Shown here piece by piece: positions 19,367 through 29,069 of a DNA stretch of 64,000 bases. Location: contig NZ_CP071632.1 of NCBI RefSeq assembly GCF_017357385.1, positions 1,617,501-1,681,500 of the forward strand, read 5' to 3'. Origin of the DNA: Rhizobium sp. NZLR1 (lineage in GTDB: Bacteria > Pseudomonadota > Alphaproteobacteria > Rhizobiales > Rhizobiaceae). A program made the translations under genes and the position numbers. The notes below the pieces were generated by a model that saw nothing but the letters and a program-made list of their open reading frames with translations, was not told where the DNA came from and searched no databases. Positions within the stretch are counted from its first letter, which is position 1. Each line of letters begins with the position of its first letter.

Positions 19367-20497
19367 ATGAGCGTCACGCCGCATGACGAGAATTTCATGG
19401 CGGCGGCGCTCCGCCTGTCGCGCCGGCATCTCGGCCGCACCGCCACCAACCCCTCCGTCGGCTGCCTGATCGTCAAGGACGGCGTCGTCGTCGGCCAGGC
19501 GGTCACCGCCGTCGGCGGCCGCCCGCATGCCGAGACGCAGGCGCTTGCTGAAGCCGGCGCGGCTGCCCGCGGCGCCACCGCCTATGTGACGCTCGAACCC
19601 TGCTCGCATCACGGCAAGACGCCGCCCTGCGCCGAGGCGCTGATCGCCTATGGCCTTGCCCGCGTCGTCATCTCAGTCACCGATCCCGACCCTCGCGTCT
19701 CCGGCCGCGGTGTCGCCATGCTGCGCGACGCCGGCATAGAGGTGGATGCCGGCGTGCTGGAGGCGGAGGGCCGGCGTTCGCTCGCCGGCTATCTCACCCG
19801 CCAGACGAAGAACCGGCCCTATGTGACTCTCAAACTTGCCATTTCCGCCGACGGCATGATCGGCCGCGAAGGGGCGGGACAGGTGGCAATAACAGGCCCG
19901 GAGGCCCGCGCTGAGGTTCAGGCGCTGCGCGCCGAAACCGACGCCATCCTGGTCGGCATCGGCACCGTTATTTCAGACGATCCGCTGCTGACGGTGCGGA
20001 CACCAGGCCTCGAGGCGCAGTCGCCGATCCGTATCGTGCTCGATCCCTCGCTGGCATTACCGCTGACGAGCAAGCTGGTTGCAACGGCGCGGGACGTGCC
20101 GGTGATCGCGGTGGCGAGTGAAGAGGTTTCGCTGTCAGGGGCAGAGGGGGGTACCTCGCCCGCCGGCGTCACCGATACGGAATCACGCCGCGCCGCGCTC
20201 GAAGCCGCCGGAGTCGAGGTCGTCTATTGCAATCCCTATCATCCGGAAATCCTGCTGCCGGCGCTGGCAACACGCGGCATTTCCTCGCTTCTGGTCGAGG
20301 GCGGCGCCAAGACGGCGCGGCTTTTCCTGGAAGCCGGCCTCGTCGACCGCATCCAGCTTTATCAGGCGCCCGTCGTCATCGGCGAGAGCGGTATTGAATC
20401 CCCGCTTCAGGCAACCGACATACCATCCGGTTTCGCCCATACGGGCACGCGGATGTTCGGGGCCGATCGCCTGGACGAATACGAAAGAGGGCTTTGA
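19367..20497 (+). CDS. ribD: Bifunctional riboflavin biosynthesis protein RibD
   Basis: 376 residues. N-terminal deaminase domain has the zinc motifs HAETQALAEAG and EPCSHHGKTPPC; the C-terminal reductase domain contains NRPYVTLKLAISADGMIGR and LVEGGAKTARLFLEAGLVD. It performs steps two and three of riboflavin synthesis. The region SEEVSLSGAEGGTSPAGVTD is a short rhizobial-type insertion within the reductase domain. Overlaps ribE by one base (TGATG). Confidence 0.96.
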   Translation: MSVTPHDENFMAAALRLSRRHLGRTATNPSVGCLIVKDGVVVGQAVTAVGGRPHAETQALAEAGAAARGATAYVTLEPCSHHGKTPPCAEALIAYGLARVVISVTDPDPRVSGRGVAMLRDAGIEVDAGVLEAEGRRSLAGYLTRQTKNRPYVTLKLAISADGMIGREGAGQVAITGPEARAEVQALRAETDAILVGIGTVISDDPLLTVRTPGLEAQSPIRIVLDPSLALPLTSKLVATARDVPVIAVASEEVSLSGAEGGTSPAGVTDTESRRAALEAAGVEVVYCNPYHPEILLPALATRGISSLLVEGGAKTARLFLEAGLVDRIQLYQAPVVIGESGIESPLQATDIPSGFAHTGTRMFGADRLDEYERGL

Positions 20498-21108
20498 TGT
20501 TCACCGGAATAGTCACCGATGTCGGCACGGTCGAATCCGTTTCCCCGCTGAAGGAGGGCATCCGTCTGCGGGTCGCGACCACTTATGATCCTGCGACCAT
20601 CGACATGGGTGCCTCGATCTCGCATTCCGGCATTTGCCTCACCGTCACCGCACTTCCGGCAGAGGGCAGCAACGGCCGCTGGTTCGAGGTCGAGGCCTGG
20701 GAGGAGGCGCTGCGGCTGACGACGATCGGCACCTGGCGGGAAGGCAGCCGCATCAATCTCGAACGGTCGCTGAAGATCGGCGATGAACTCGGCGGCCACA
20801 TCGTTTCCGGCCATATCGACGGCAAGGCGGAAATCCTCTCTGTGACATCGGAGGGCGACGCCACACGCTACCGTCTGCGAGCGCCGGAGCATCTGGCCAA
20901 ATTCGTCGCCCCCAAGGGGTCGATCGCCCTCGACGGCACCTCGCTGACGGTCAATGCAGTCGACGGCACGGATTTCGACGTGCTGCTCATCCGCCACACG
21001 CTCGAGGTCACCACCTGGGGCGAGCGTAAGGCCGGCGATTTCGTCAATTTCGAAGTCGACACCATGGCGCGTTACGCCGCCCGGCTGGCTGAATTCCCGA
21101 GCGCCTGA
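20497..21108 (+). CDS. ribE: Riboflavin synthase alpha chain
   Basis: 203 residues made of two lumazine-binding repeats (MFTGIVTDVGTVESV... and GGHIVSGHIDGKAEIL...), each with the conserved G-I-C-L-T/ G-T-S-L-T-V segment (SHSGICLTVTAL; ALDGTSLTVNAV). It converts two 6,7-dimethyl-8-ribityllumazine molecules to riboflavin. The start codon overlaps the ribD stop by one base with AGAGGG before it. ribH, the expected neighbour, lies 8.7 kb further on, beyond the glycan gene block. Confidence 0.96.
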   Translation: MFTGIVTDVGTVESVSPLKEGIRLRVATTYDPATIDMGASISHSGICLTVTALPAEGSNGRWFEVEAWEEALRLTTIGTWREGSRINLERSLKIGDELGGHIVSGHIDGKAEILSVTSEGDATRYRLRAPEHLAKFVAPKGSIALDGTSLTVNAVDGTDFDVLLIRHTLEVTTWGERKAGDFVNFEVDTMARYAARLAEFPSA

Positions 21109-21154
21109 ATCGAAAACCTGTACCGGTTTCCAGGGCGCGCGCCGGTCAAATAGC

Positions 21155-22024
21155 TCACCAATCCGGGGACAGCTTCGTCAGATACTGGCCGTAGGCGCTC
21201 TTGCCGAGCTTCTCCGCGAGCTTGGCGAGGTCGCCCTGCGAGATGTAACCCATGCGCCAGGCGACTTCCTCGGGGCAGGCGATCTTGAAGCCCTGGCGTT
21301 TCTCCAGCGTGCTGACGAAACCTGCGGCATCGTGCAGGCTGTCCGGCGTGCCGGTGTCGAGCCAGGCATAGCCCCGGCCCATCAGCTCCACGAAAAGCTG
21401 GCCGCGCTCAAGATAGGTGCGGTTGACATCGGTAATTTCCAATTCGCCGCGCGGTGACGGCTTCAGGTTGGCGGCGATATCGACCACCTGCTGGTCGTAG
21501 AAATAGAGGCCGGTCACCGCCCAGTTCGATTTTGGCTCTTTCGGTTTTTCCTCGATCGACAGCGCATTCATCTTTTCGTCAAAGCCGACAACGCCATAGC
21601 GTTCCGGATCGGTGACGTGATAGGCGAACACCGTCGCTCCTTCCCGCCGGCTCGTGCCGGACTTCATGATTTCCGGCAGTCCGTGCCCGTAGAAGATGTT
21701 ATCGCCGAGAACGAGTGCCGAGCTGTCGCCGTGCAAGAAGTCGGCGCCGATGATGAAGGCCTGGGCGAGGCCGTCCGGACTCGGCTGTACGGCATAGGTC
21801 AGCGAAATTCCCCATTGCGAGCCGTCGCCGAGAAGGCGCTTGAAGGCTTCGACGTCGTGAGGCGTGGTGATGATCAGCAGCTCCCTGATGCCCGCGAGCA
21901 TGAGCGTCGTCAGCGGATAGTAGATCATCGGCTTGTCGTAGACCGGCATCAACTGTTTCGAGACCGCCTGCGTGATCGGATGCAGACGCGTGCCTGTGCC
22001 GCCGGCGAGAATAATGCCCTTCAT
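21155..22024 (-). CDS. rmlA: Glucose-1-phosphate thymidylyltransferase
   Basis: 289 residues. First enzyme of dTDP-L-rhamnose synthesis. The nucleotide-binding start [17 protein letters not shown] and substrate segment [16 protein letters not shown] are diagnostic, with [10 protein letters not shown] in the middle. An ATG two codons earlier sits directly on AAGGAG with no spacing; the ATG at 22024 has six bases after the same AAGGAG and is preferred. Last of four rml genes on the minus strand (order of transcription C-B-D-A), 10 bases after rmlD. Confidence 0.96.
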   Translation of the reverse strand: MKGIILAGGTGTRLHPITQAVSKQLMPVYDKPMIYYPLTTLMLAGIRELLIITTPHDVEAFKRLLGDGSQWGISLTYAVQPSPDGLAQAFIIGADFLHGDSSALVLGDNIFYGHGLPEIMKSGTSRREGATVFAYHVTDPERYGVVGFDEKMNALSIEEKPKEPKSNWAVTGLYFYDQQVVDIAANLKPSPRGELEITDVNRTYLERGQLFVELMGRGYAWLDTGTPDSLHDAAGFVSTLEKRQGFKIACPEEVAWRMGYISQGDLAKLAEKLGKSAYGQYLTKLSPDW

Positions 22025-22034
22025 GCCCATCTCC

Positions 22035-22922
22035 TTAAAGACCTTTATTCAAAAGGTCTTGCATGACAATCGTCATAGACTGCTTCCACTCCGGGAGCCG
22101 GATTCCATATGTCCTGGCGAGCTTGTCGCCGTTGAGACGTGAATTGGCGGGACGCTTCGCCGGTGTCGGATAGTCCGCCGTTGGGATGCGCTCGACGCCG
22201 ATGTTTCTGCCGCCGGATTTAGAAAGCTCCGTGAATATCTCTTCGGCGAAATCAGCCCAGCTTGCTTCGCCGCTGCCGGTCAGGTGAAAGGTGCCGCGGA
22301 GCGATGGCGCAGGGTCCGCTACGATACGGGTTGCTATCGCAAGAATCGCGTCGGCGATGTCGAGTGCCGAGGTCGGGCATCCCGTCTGATCGGCGACAAC
22401 ACGGAGATGATCGCGCGTCTCGGAAAGTCGCAGCATCGTTTTCAGGAAATTGGTGCCAAAGGGCGAATAGACCCAGGCGGTGCGCAAGATGACGTGGTTC
22501 GGGTTCGCCGCCGCGACGGCCGTCTCGCCCGCAAGCTTCGAACGTCCGTAGACGGAGATCGGCGCCGTCGTATCCTCTTCAGAATACGCGGAGGCCTTGT
22601 CGCCGCTGAAGACATAGTCGGTCGAAATGTGGATGATCGGGACCCTGATCCGCGCGGCAGCCTCGGCAACCGCCCCGGCGCCCGCCGCGTTGACGGAAAA
22701 AGCAAGCTCGGCTTCGCTCTCGGCCTTGTCGACCGCCGTATAGGCGGCGGCCGAGACGATCACATCCGGGCGCAGAGCCGGAAAGGCGGCTGCGATGCTT
22801 TCGGGATTCGCGAGGTCCATTTCCGGGCGCCCGACCGCGCTGATTTCGACGCCCGTTTCGGCGCCACGTCTGAGCAGCGACTGAACGACCTGGCCCCGTT
22901 TGCCGGTGACGGCGATGCGCAT
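22035..22922 (-). CDS. rmlD: dTDP-4-dehydrorhamnose reductase
   Basis: 295 residues. Final step to dTDP-L-rhamnose. A Rossmann start ([20 protein letters not shown]), the catalytic tyrosine motif YGRSKLAGE and [11 protein letters not shown] are clear. The frame is open 24 codons further upstream inside rmlB, but GGAAGG stands before the ATG at 22922. The C-terminus of rmlB ends three bases before this start. Confidence 0.95.
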   Translation of the reverse strand: MRIAVTGKRGQVVQSLLRRGAETGVEISAVGRPEMDLANPESIAAAFPALRPDVIVSAAAYTAVDKAESEAELAFSVNAAGAGAVAEAAARIRVPIIHISTDYVFSGDKASAYSEEDTTAPISVYGRSKLAGETAVAAANPNHVILRTAWVYSPFGTNFLKTMLRLSETRDHLRVVADQTGCPTSALDIADAILAIATRIVADPAPSLRGTFHLTGSGEASWADFAEEIFTELSKSGGRNIGVERIPTADYPTPAKRPANSRLNGDKLARTYGIRLPEWKQSMTIVMQDLLNKGL

Positions 22923-22924
22923 CG

Positions 22925-23980
22925 CTATCCTTCCTTGAAAACGCCGAGGCGTTCGCCGGAGTAGACGTTTTCGCGCAGCGGCCTCCACCACCATTCGTTT
23001 TCCAGGTACCAGTGCACGGTCTTCTCGATGCCGGTTTCGAAGGTCTCTTGCGCTTTCCAGCCGAGTTCGCCTTCGAGTTTCGAGGCATCGATCGCATAGC
23101 GTGCGTCGTGTCCGGGGCGATCCGTGACGTTGGTGATCAGACGTGCATGCGGTGCCTTGTCACTGTAGACGCCGTCGAGAACAGCGCAGATGCGATGAAC
23201 GACATCGATGTTCCTGCGCTCATTGCGGCCGCCCACATTGTATTTTTCGCCGGGGCGCCCTCTGGATGCGATGGTGAAGAGCGCGCGGGCGTGGTCTTCG
23301 ACATAGAGCCAGTCGCGGACATTTGCGCCGTTGCCGTAAACCGGAAGAGGCTTGCCCTCCAGCGCGTTCAGGATCGTCAGCGGAATGAGCTTTTCCGGGA
23401 AATGGAACGGGCCGTAGTTGTTGGAGCAATTGGAGACGACGACGGGCAGGCCGTAGGTGCGGTGCCAGGCGATCGCCAGATGGTCGCTCGCGGCCTTGGA
23501 GGCGGAATAGGGCGAGGACGGATCGTAAGGCGTCGTCTCCTCGAACAGGCCCTCATCGCCGAGCGAGCCGTAGACCTCGTCCGTCGAGACGTGCAGAAAG
23601 CGGAAGGCACTCTTGCGGCGGGCGTCAAGCCCATCCCAATAGTGCCGTGCGACATCCAGCAGGCTGAATGTGCCGACGATGTTGGTCTGAATGAAATCGG
23701 CCGCGCCCGAGATCGAGCGGTCGACATGGCTCTCTGCCGCGAGATGCGTGACGGTATCAGGGCGGAAGGACTCGAATGCTTCCTGCATCCCGGCGCGGTC
23801 GCAGATGTCGGCGCGCAGGAATTGATAGTTCGGCGCCGATTCGACGGATGTCAGCGATGCCAGATTGCCGGCATAGGTCAGCGTGTCGACATTCATTACC
23901 TCGGCGCCGATCTCGCTGACGAGATGGCGCACCAATGCCGATCCGATGAAGCCCGCTCCGCCCGTGACCAGTATGCGCAT
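22925..23980 (-). CDS. rmlB: dTDP-glucose 4,6-dehydratase
   Basis: 351 residues. Second step of the pathway. NAD-binding [15 protein letters not shown], the catalytic TDEVYGSLG and [11 protein letters not shown] (YxxxK), and the substrate region [14 protein letters not shown] are all present. Six bases separate it from rmlC upstream. Confidence 0.97.
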   Translation of the reverse strand: MRILVTGGAGFIGSALVRHLVSEIGAEVMNVDTLTYAGNLASLTSVESAPNYQFLRADICDRAGMQEAFESFRPDTVTHLAAESHVDRSISGAADFIQTNIVGTFSLLDVARHYWDGLDARRKSAFRFLHVSTDEVYGSLGDEGLFEETTPYDPSSPYSASKAASDHLAIAWHRTYGLPVVVSNCSNNYGPFHFPEKLIPLTILNALEGKPLPVYGNGANVRDWLYVEDHARALFTIASRGRPGEKYNVGGRNERRNIDVVHRICAVLDGVYSDKAPHARLITNVTDRPGHDARYAIDASKLEGELGWKAQETFETGIEKTVHWYLENEWWWRPLRENVYSGERLGVFKEG

Positions 23981-23986
23981 CGTCGA

Positions 23987-24565
23987 TCAATCCTGGGGTT
24001 GCTGTGCTGAATAGGAAAAATGGCCTGGCAGATCGGCGAGCCGCGGCAGCGTCTTGTCCTTGTCGGACGACACCATGTCTCTCTCATCGAAGGGCCAGCG
24101 AATGCCGATCACCGGATCGTTCCACGCGATGCCCCGATCATGCTGCGGGCTGTAGGGTGCGGTTACCTTGTAGCTGATGACGCTGTTCGGCTCGATCGTT
24201 GCGAATCCGTGTGCGAAACCGGCCGGTATCCAGAGCTGCTTGCCGGTCTCCGGCGAGAGCTCCTGAGAGAGCCATTTGCCGAAGCTCGGTGATCCCTCGC
24301 GAATATCGACGACGACATCCATGATCCGGCCGGCAAGGCAGCGCACCAGCTTGCCCTGTGCGAAGGGCGGGATCTGGAAATGCAGCCCCCGGACGGTGCC
24401 GGCCTGCGCCGAAAGCGATTCATTGTCCTGGATGAACGTGACGTCGGCCACATTTTCCCGGAACCAGGCATCCTTGAATACCTCGGAGAAGTAGCCGCGG
24501 TGATCGCCGAAGCGTGGCGGCGTAATTGCGACGATGCCCTCGATGGCCGCGGCCTCAATGCGCAT
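23987..24565 (-). CDS. rmlC: dTDP-4-dehydrorhamnose 3,5-epimerase
   Basis: 192 residues, single cupin-type epimerase domain. Diagnostic segments are GYFSEVFKDAWF, the catalytic-His region TVRGLHFQIPPFAQGKLVRC and LWIPAGFAHGFATIE with the second conserved residues. First of the four rml genes to be transcribed; 24 bases after the upstream glycosyltransferase-like gene, so all five may form one operon. Confidence 0.96.
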   Translation of the reverse strand: MRIEAAAIEGIVAITPPRFGDHRGYFSEVFKDAWFRENVADVTFIQDNESLSAQAGTVRGLHFQIPPFAQGKLVRCLAGRIMDVVVDIREGSPSFGKWLSQELSPETGKQLWIPAGFAHGFATIEPNSVISYKVTAPYSPQHDRGIAWNDPVIGIRWPFDERDMVSSDKDKTLPRLADLPGHFSYSAQQPQD

Positions 24566-24589
24566 GACGTACCTTTTCTGCGGCCTTCA

Positions 24590-26566
24590 TCAGGCGCCAG
24601 CCTTCATGACGCTCATCAGCATGTCCGCCTGCGAGCGGCTCCGCATGGCCGCAAGGCCTGTCGCGGCAATGGCATCGCGCTCGTCGGCATCTGCGATCAG
24701 CTTGTAGCAGCGCTTGATCATGTCGTCATAGGGCTCAATTGCCAAGCCGCCGATGAAGGGTTGGAGGTCTGGATCGTTGATGTCGCCTTCCGTCAGCACG
24801 CAAACGCGATTGGCGAGCAGATAGGAAATGCGGACGATCTCGAAGACGCCGCTCGCATAATGATGGATGTTTATGACGATCTTGGCGCGGGCAATCGCCG
24901 CATCGCGTTCCGCACCATAGATGTTGAAGAGATGCGCGACCTTGAGCCCGCCGTCCTTCAGCGTCGTCAGGATATTGTGGCGGCGTTCGTTTATCGAGCC
25001 GTAGAAGAGCACTTCGATATCTTTGACGGGGGCGTGCTGTATCTGGCTGAGGCAGCGGCTATAACCGATTTCGAGGACACCGGCGTGATCAATGCCCTTG
25101 GCGGCGAGATTTTCCCGGTTGCGCGGGCTGTAGTCGAGAACCGGAAGCGATTTCAGGATCGAGGTGTAGCGCGAATTGATCCAGATGCTTTCTTCGGACA
25201 CCTGCTCTAGATTGATGACGACGCTGTCCTTCGGCAGATGGCTGACGATTTCGGGGGCGAGAAGATTGCCGCCGTAGATGATCGGCGCACGGCCGGCGAA
25301 TGCGTCCATGTCGCGGACGATCGGTGCCGAGCCGCCGAGTTCTTCGAAGGCGCCTTGCAAGCCGAGTGCGACTTCATCGAAGGCGTGGCTGTGATTGTAG
25401 TTTTCGGGCGTCACGATCCAGATGCAATGACGGTCCTTGTGTGCCTGCCACCCGCCGGCAAAGGGCTGCAATGCGTTGTGGAGCGGCTGCTCGATTTTCG
25501 GCGCGGCTGGCATAGCGGGCCTGTCCGTCCGTACCTGCTGCTGCTGCACCGGAGAGGCGCCTGAAGCCTGCGGAGCATGGGCGCGCATCAATTCGCGGTC
25601 GCCGATGAATTGGCCGCGCGGCATCCAGCCGGGCGGATCATCAGCCCCCCAAATCAGATGCGGCTGCTTGATGAGCGGCTGGCGGCCTTGCTGCCACGTG
25701 GTCAGGAGAGCCTCGTCACGGCTCCGTAGAAAGGCTTCCTTGGCGGCGAAGAGGCCATGCAGCAACCGGCCGAGGCGGACACCGAACTTCCATTCGAAAT
25801 CGGCAACGGTCGGTACGAAGGCGGCGATCTTCAATCCGGAGGCGATGGCCTGCTGGACATAAAGCCCGAGCAGACGCTCGATCACGAAGGGGCGCATCGT
25901 CGCGTTGGCATCGCGTGAATAGTGAGCCGTGCCGGCATAGGCGGTGCCCGCGGCCGTGCCAGCGCACGCCTGGTTTTCCAGCGACTCGAGAATGCGTTCG
26001 CAAAAGGCGATATACCCGGACCAGAATTTCCGATTGCCGCAGAAATAGTTGCAGAACATGAAGGCAGTCTTGTCCTGCGGCGGCGCGATCGGATAGCCGA
26101 GCTCCTGGATATGCAGAAAGATCGGCTCCATGCCGGGGTGACCGCCAAGCAGCGAATGTTCCCAGACATTGCTGTAGATCGCCGCGTGGCCGATCAGCGG
26201 ATTGTAAAGATAGGCATCCGCACCCTCTGCCCTGGCCTTTTCCGCCTCGGTGACAAAGGACGGGAAGCTCGTCACCGACTTCATCTCGAATTTGCTGGAG
26301 AGCAGCCCCCAGAACACGTCGTCGCCGAGGCCGATCGCCTCGTGATGCTGATGCAGGGTGAGGAAGAGCTCATATTCGCGGGTCGTAGCGTGCGTATTGA
26401 ACGAGATGTCGAGCGGCATGGCAGCGGCATCGAGCTGACTGCGCTGCGAAGGATCGAGATAAGGCTGATAGATAATCACGGATCCCGTGCCGGCAGCCTT
26501 CTCCGTGAGAAGCGCCAGATCAGGAAGACCGGCCGGTAGAGCGGAAATGGGCTGATTGATCGTCAA
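24590..26566 (-). CDS. Two-domain glycosyltransferase-like protein
   Basis: 658 residues, cytoplasmic by appearance. Residues 1-330 form a domain with IIYQPYLDPSQRSQLD, DVFWGLLSSKFEMKSVTSFP, YLYNPLIGHAAIYSNVWEHS and FMFCNYFCGNRKFW, which I know only from polysaccharide clusters and cannot name. A Gln/Pro/Ala linker (near residues 335-365) separates it from a C-terminal domain resembling GT-B glycosyltransferases of the CgeB type: EVLFYGSINERRHNILTTL, VINIHHYASGVFEIVRISYL and a final helical segment. It probably adds a sugar, plausibly rhamnose given the neighbouring rml genes, to a surface glycan. Starts about 250 bases from the AT-rich gene upstream. Confidence 0.6.
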   Translation of the reverse strand: MTINQPISALPAGLPDLALLTEKAAGTGSVIIYQPYLDPSQRSQLDAAAMPLDISFNTHATTREYELFLTLHQHHEAIGLGDDVFWGLLSSKFEMKSVTSFPSFVTEAEKARAEGADAYLYNPLIGHAAIYSNVWEHSLLGGHPGMEPIFLHIQELGYPIAPPQDKTAFMFCNYFCGNRKFWSGYIAFCERILESLENQACAGTAAGTAYAGTAHYSRDANATMRPFVIERLLGLYVQQAIASGLKIAAFVPTVADFEWKFGVRLGRLLHGLFAAKEAFLRSRDEALLTTWQQGRQPLIKQPHLIWGADDPPGWMPRGQFIGDRELMRAHAPQASGASPVQQQQVRTDRPAMPAAPKIEQPLHNALQPFAGGWQAHKDRHCIWIVTPENYNHSHAFDEVALGLQGAFEELGGSAPIVRDMDAFAGRAPIIYGGNLLAPEIVSHLPKDSVVINLEQVSEESIWINSRYTSILKSLPVLDYSPRNRENLAAKGIDHAGVLEIGYSRCLSQIQHAPVKDIEVLFYGSINERRHNILTTLKDGGLKVAHLFNIYGAERDAAIARAKIVINIHHYASGVFEIVRISYLLANRVCVLTEGDINDPDLQPFIGGLAIEPYDDMIKRCYKLIADADERDAIAATGLAAMRSRSQADMLMSVMKAGA

Positions 26567-26820
26567 GGTTTTGTCCTTCGCGAATGGTTACCGTCTGCAT
26601 AGGCAATCCGCAGAACGGCAATTCGAGCCTGTTTGGTGCCTACTATTTGAGTTGAAGCTTGCGCCACACTGTTCGCAGAACTTTCGCTGATCAGCCTGGA
26701 GGGGTGTGGGAACTCGACGATCCGCAGTCAATTTCTCTAGCCAGATTTATTGGCTCAGCCGCTCCTGCTGCCAGTGCCGCAAAGAGTTGCGATGTTACGT
26801 TTGGAATTGGGCCGCTCGGT
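26567..26820 (-). other. Intergenic region between the glycan genes
   Basis: About 250 bases of lower GC than the core genome. Short open frames here overlap the ends of the neighbours or lack supporting codon use; I see no convincing gene. Confidence 0.4.
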
Positions 26821-27627
26821 TTATACGCCGCTTTTATAGACCCCATCATTCGATACGGTAGCGATATCCCCGAACAAGGACCCAGGTAGGCTATTGCCAT
26901 AGAGTTCGGCTATCCGTTTGATGAGAAGATAGCTTCCCAGACGCTCCTGGCAAAATGAGATCGCACGTTTCTGCACGGGATCTTCGGCTTGAAACGGTTG
27001 ATATCGTTTCGCAAATTCAAAAGACGGCGCGACAAGGCGCACAAAAGTTTCCAGCCACCAGTCCGTCGGATACGTGCCGAGTTCAATGCCTCCTGGAACG
27101 AAAGTGCTGGAATTAAAAAAATGCAAAGCTTCGGCTTGCGTTAAACTGTTTGCTTCGATTGAGAGCGCCGTATATCTCATAAAGTCAACAATACTGTGAA
27201 AGCGTGCATAGTGTTGAGATATGTTATGGAGATTTAACGGCCGAGGTAGAAAGAAACTTTCTGAAAAAAGCGCCGGATTCTCCGGTCTTGTGATGTCTGC
27301 CTCTTCTGACGTCGTTGTATTCATCCCGGGATATTCGGGATTCGGTGTTCCTATTTTTAGTCGCGTTAGAAATTTACGATACTGCCAGATAGTAATGTTA
27401 CGAGGTTTTACTGATTCTTCCGAAACGACTTTTGCAATGACTATCGTTCCAAGCGATCCCGACAATTTCGCGTGAAGCTCCTCCGGCTCACTGAAAAAAT
27501 CATAACCGGCAATGACGTCCATACCCTTGTTTTCCAGAGGAAGTTTAGAATTGAGCCATATGATTTTCGAGCCCGCGGGAGGAGGGTAGCTCGGCAAATC
27601 CTTATGGCAAACAATGTAAATGGTCAT
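26821..27627 (-). CDS. Unknown protein in the glycan island (AT-rich)
   Basis: 268 residues. Begins MTIYIVCHKDLPSYPPPAGS, which recalls the start of DUF4422-like sugar transferases (a short IYIVCHK strand), but the rest does not match that family by eye. Later segments are RFHSIVDFMRYTALSIEANS, FFNSSTFVPGGIELG and KRAISFCQERLGSYLLIKRI, the last resembling the C-terminal helix of capsule glycosyltransferases. No signal peptide or membrane segment. Base composition and codon use (many AAA, ATT, TTT, TCA codons) differ clearly from the neighbours, which suggests recent acquisition. Probably a glycan-modifying enzyme by context only. Confidence 0.5.
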   Translation of the reverse strand: MTIYIVCHKDLPSYPPPAGSKIIWLNSKLPLENKGMDVIAGYDFFSEPEELHAKLSGSLGTIVIAKVVSEESVKPRNITIWQYRKFLTRLKIGTPNPEYPGMNTTTSEEADITRPENPALFSESFFLPRPLNLHNISQHYARFHSIVDFMRYTALSIEANSLTQAEALHFFNSSTFVPGGIELGTYPTDWWLETFVRLVAPSFEFAKRYQPFQAEDPVQKRAISFCQERLGSYLLIKRIAELYGNSLPGSLFGDIATVSNDGVYKSGV

Positions 27628-27635
27628 ATTTGTAA

Positions 27636-27870
27636 TTAGCCTCTTATGGATGGGGCGTAAGGGGGCGAAGGTATCTGCCTCTGTGGCGACCCTAAAGCAC
27701 GTTCCTTGCGCGTAGCCGGTGCGAAGGACCCATTCGGGGATGAAGTCGGGTGCCGCAAGCTGAGGTCGTCGACATCCTTTTGCTTGAGCTTGCTGTTGCC
27801 GTTGGCGATATCGGCAAGCGTCAGCAAGCCCACAATGGCGCGCGCTGCGCTGCCCGTTTGGCGGAATTCC
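27636..27870 (-). other. Possible coding remnant
   Basis: On the minus strand an open frame reads EFRQTGSAARAIVGLLTL then ADIANGNSKLKQKDVDDLSL with host-like codons (GTC, GAC, CTC, AAG) before turning into low-quality sequence. It has no proper start codon near the GNAT stop and no recognised family. It may be a fragment left by the insertion or rearrangement that built the glycan island, or chance. Confidence 0.2.
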
Positions 27871-28386
27871 CTAACGCGAAAACTGAATGATCTCGCCGTT
27901 ATACTGCGTGCGCGTAGTCTCGCGAAAACCGAGTTTGGCTGCGACCCTCAACGAGGCCTGGTTTTCCGGGCTGACGATGCAGCTCATCGGTTTTCCCGGG
28001 AAATAACTCTCCGCCCAGCCGATCAGGGCGGTCAGCGCCTCGGTGGCATAACCGCGGCCGTGCGCCGAGGGCATCAGAGCCCAGCCGACCTCCATCGTTC
28101 CCTCGATCGACGGCGTCATCTCCCGGCGGGATTCCATGAAACCGGCCTCGCCGATGAACCGGCCGCTCGCCTTTTCGATGATTGCAAGGAAGCCGAAGCC
28201 CATATGGTGCCACATGCCGGCAAGGCGCAGCATGCGGCTCCAGCTCTGCTCTCGCGTCGACGGTACACCGCTGATGAAGCGGACGACGTCTTCGTCCGCC
28301 CATAGCACTGCATGCATCTCGAAATCGGCGAGGCGGTGAGGGCGGAGCGTCAGCCGTTCCGTTTCGAGGGTCGGAATGTCGGTCAT
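27871..28386 (-). CDS. GNAT-family N-acetyltransferase (RimJ/RimL type)
   Basis: 171 residues. Begins TDIPTLETERLTLRPHRLAD, the typical start of RimJ/RimL-like GNATs; acetyl-CoA binding is in HGRGYATEALTALIGWAE and the last helix in NQASLRVAAKLGFRE. Substrate unknown. AAGGA precedes the ATG at 28386; the longer upstream frame only overlaps the cupin gene. It lies ten bases after the cupin gene and is probably co-transcribed with it. Confidence 0.88.
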   Translation of the reverse strand: MTDIPTLETERLTLRPHRLADFEMHAVLWADEDVVRFISGVPSTREQSWSRMLRLAGMWHHMGFGFLAIIEKASGRFIGEAGFMESRREMTPSIEGTMEVGWALMPSAHGRGYATEALTALIGWAESYFPGKPMSCIVSPENQASLRVAAKLGFRETTRTQYNGEIIQFSR

Positions 28387-28396
28387 ATCGGGTCCT

Positions 28397-28915
28397 TCAC
28401 GCGCCGGGTTCGCCATCCCAATAGTCGAGATCGCCCTCCGGCCGTCCGATATGGCGGAAGCGCCCGGGGTTGCTATCGTCGCTGTTGGTCTTGGCCCTGT
28501 TGGTTTTGGCCAGAAACTTTCCGGAATCGGGATATTCGACGATTTCGGTCTTCGCCACCGTCGAAATGCCGAGATAAACGAGCGGTACAGTGCCGGTATT
28601 GATGATCTGGTGCGCCGTCTCCGGCCCACCGGCCGGCGCGCCGAGCACGTCTCCCCCCTTGATCGCATGGCGCTCGTCGCCGAAGCGGTATTCGCCGGCG
28701 CCTGCTATCACATAGAAAAGCTCGTCTTCGACGTGGTGATTGTGGAAGGGGCAGCCCGATTTGCCCGGCGGCACTTCGTTGTAGCTGACACCGAGACCGG
28801 CCAAGCCGAGAAGCGTGCCGAACGAAGTATCGGCGCTTTCATAGAACTCGCCCTGTTTCCAGTGGTCGAGTTTGAGATCGGCGGTATTGATCACCGCGTT
28901 CGGTTCCGTCGCCAT
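28397..28915 (-). CDS. Cupin-domain protein
   Basis: 172 residues with a single cupin barrel: motif 1 CPFHNHHVEDELFYVIAGAG (three His and a Glu for metal binding) and motif 2 GPETAHQIINTG. A charged C-terminal tail ends RRPEGDLDYWDGE-like. Small cupins include sugar isomerases, dioxygenases and regulators; no assignment is possible. Leads a two-gene unit with the GNAT. Confidence 0.85.
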   Translation of the reverse strand: MATEPNAVINTADLKLDHWKQGEFYESADTSFGTLLGLAGLGVSYNEVPPGKSGCPFHNHHVEDELFYVIAGAGEYRFGDERHAIKGGDVLGAPAGGPETAHQIINTGTVPLVYLGISTVAKTEIVEYPDSGKFLAKTNRAKTNSDDSNPGRFRHIGRPEGDLDYWDGEPGA

Positions 28916-29069
28916 GATGTCCTCCTGTTGCAGGGAGAGAAGCCATCATCGCGGCTAATAATTCAATGCTTATTTGGGCCTATCTGGGAAATCCCCGGCA
29001 TGGGCGGAGAGGAGACCGCCGCCCATGCTTTGAGCGCCGCGCACCGATGGGACACGATGCTCTGAAGCG

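Noticed and set aside
17498..19612. 704-codon minus-strand frame over glyA-nrdR-ribD
   Set aside because: It spans three well-identified genes on the other strand and has no independent signal.
26691..26900. 69-codon minus-strand frame overlapping the end of the AT-rich gene
   Set aside because: Overlaps the longer frame by 80 bases, no ribosome binding site; could reflect a frameshift but there is no evidence for one.
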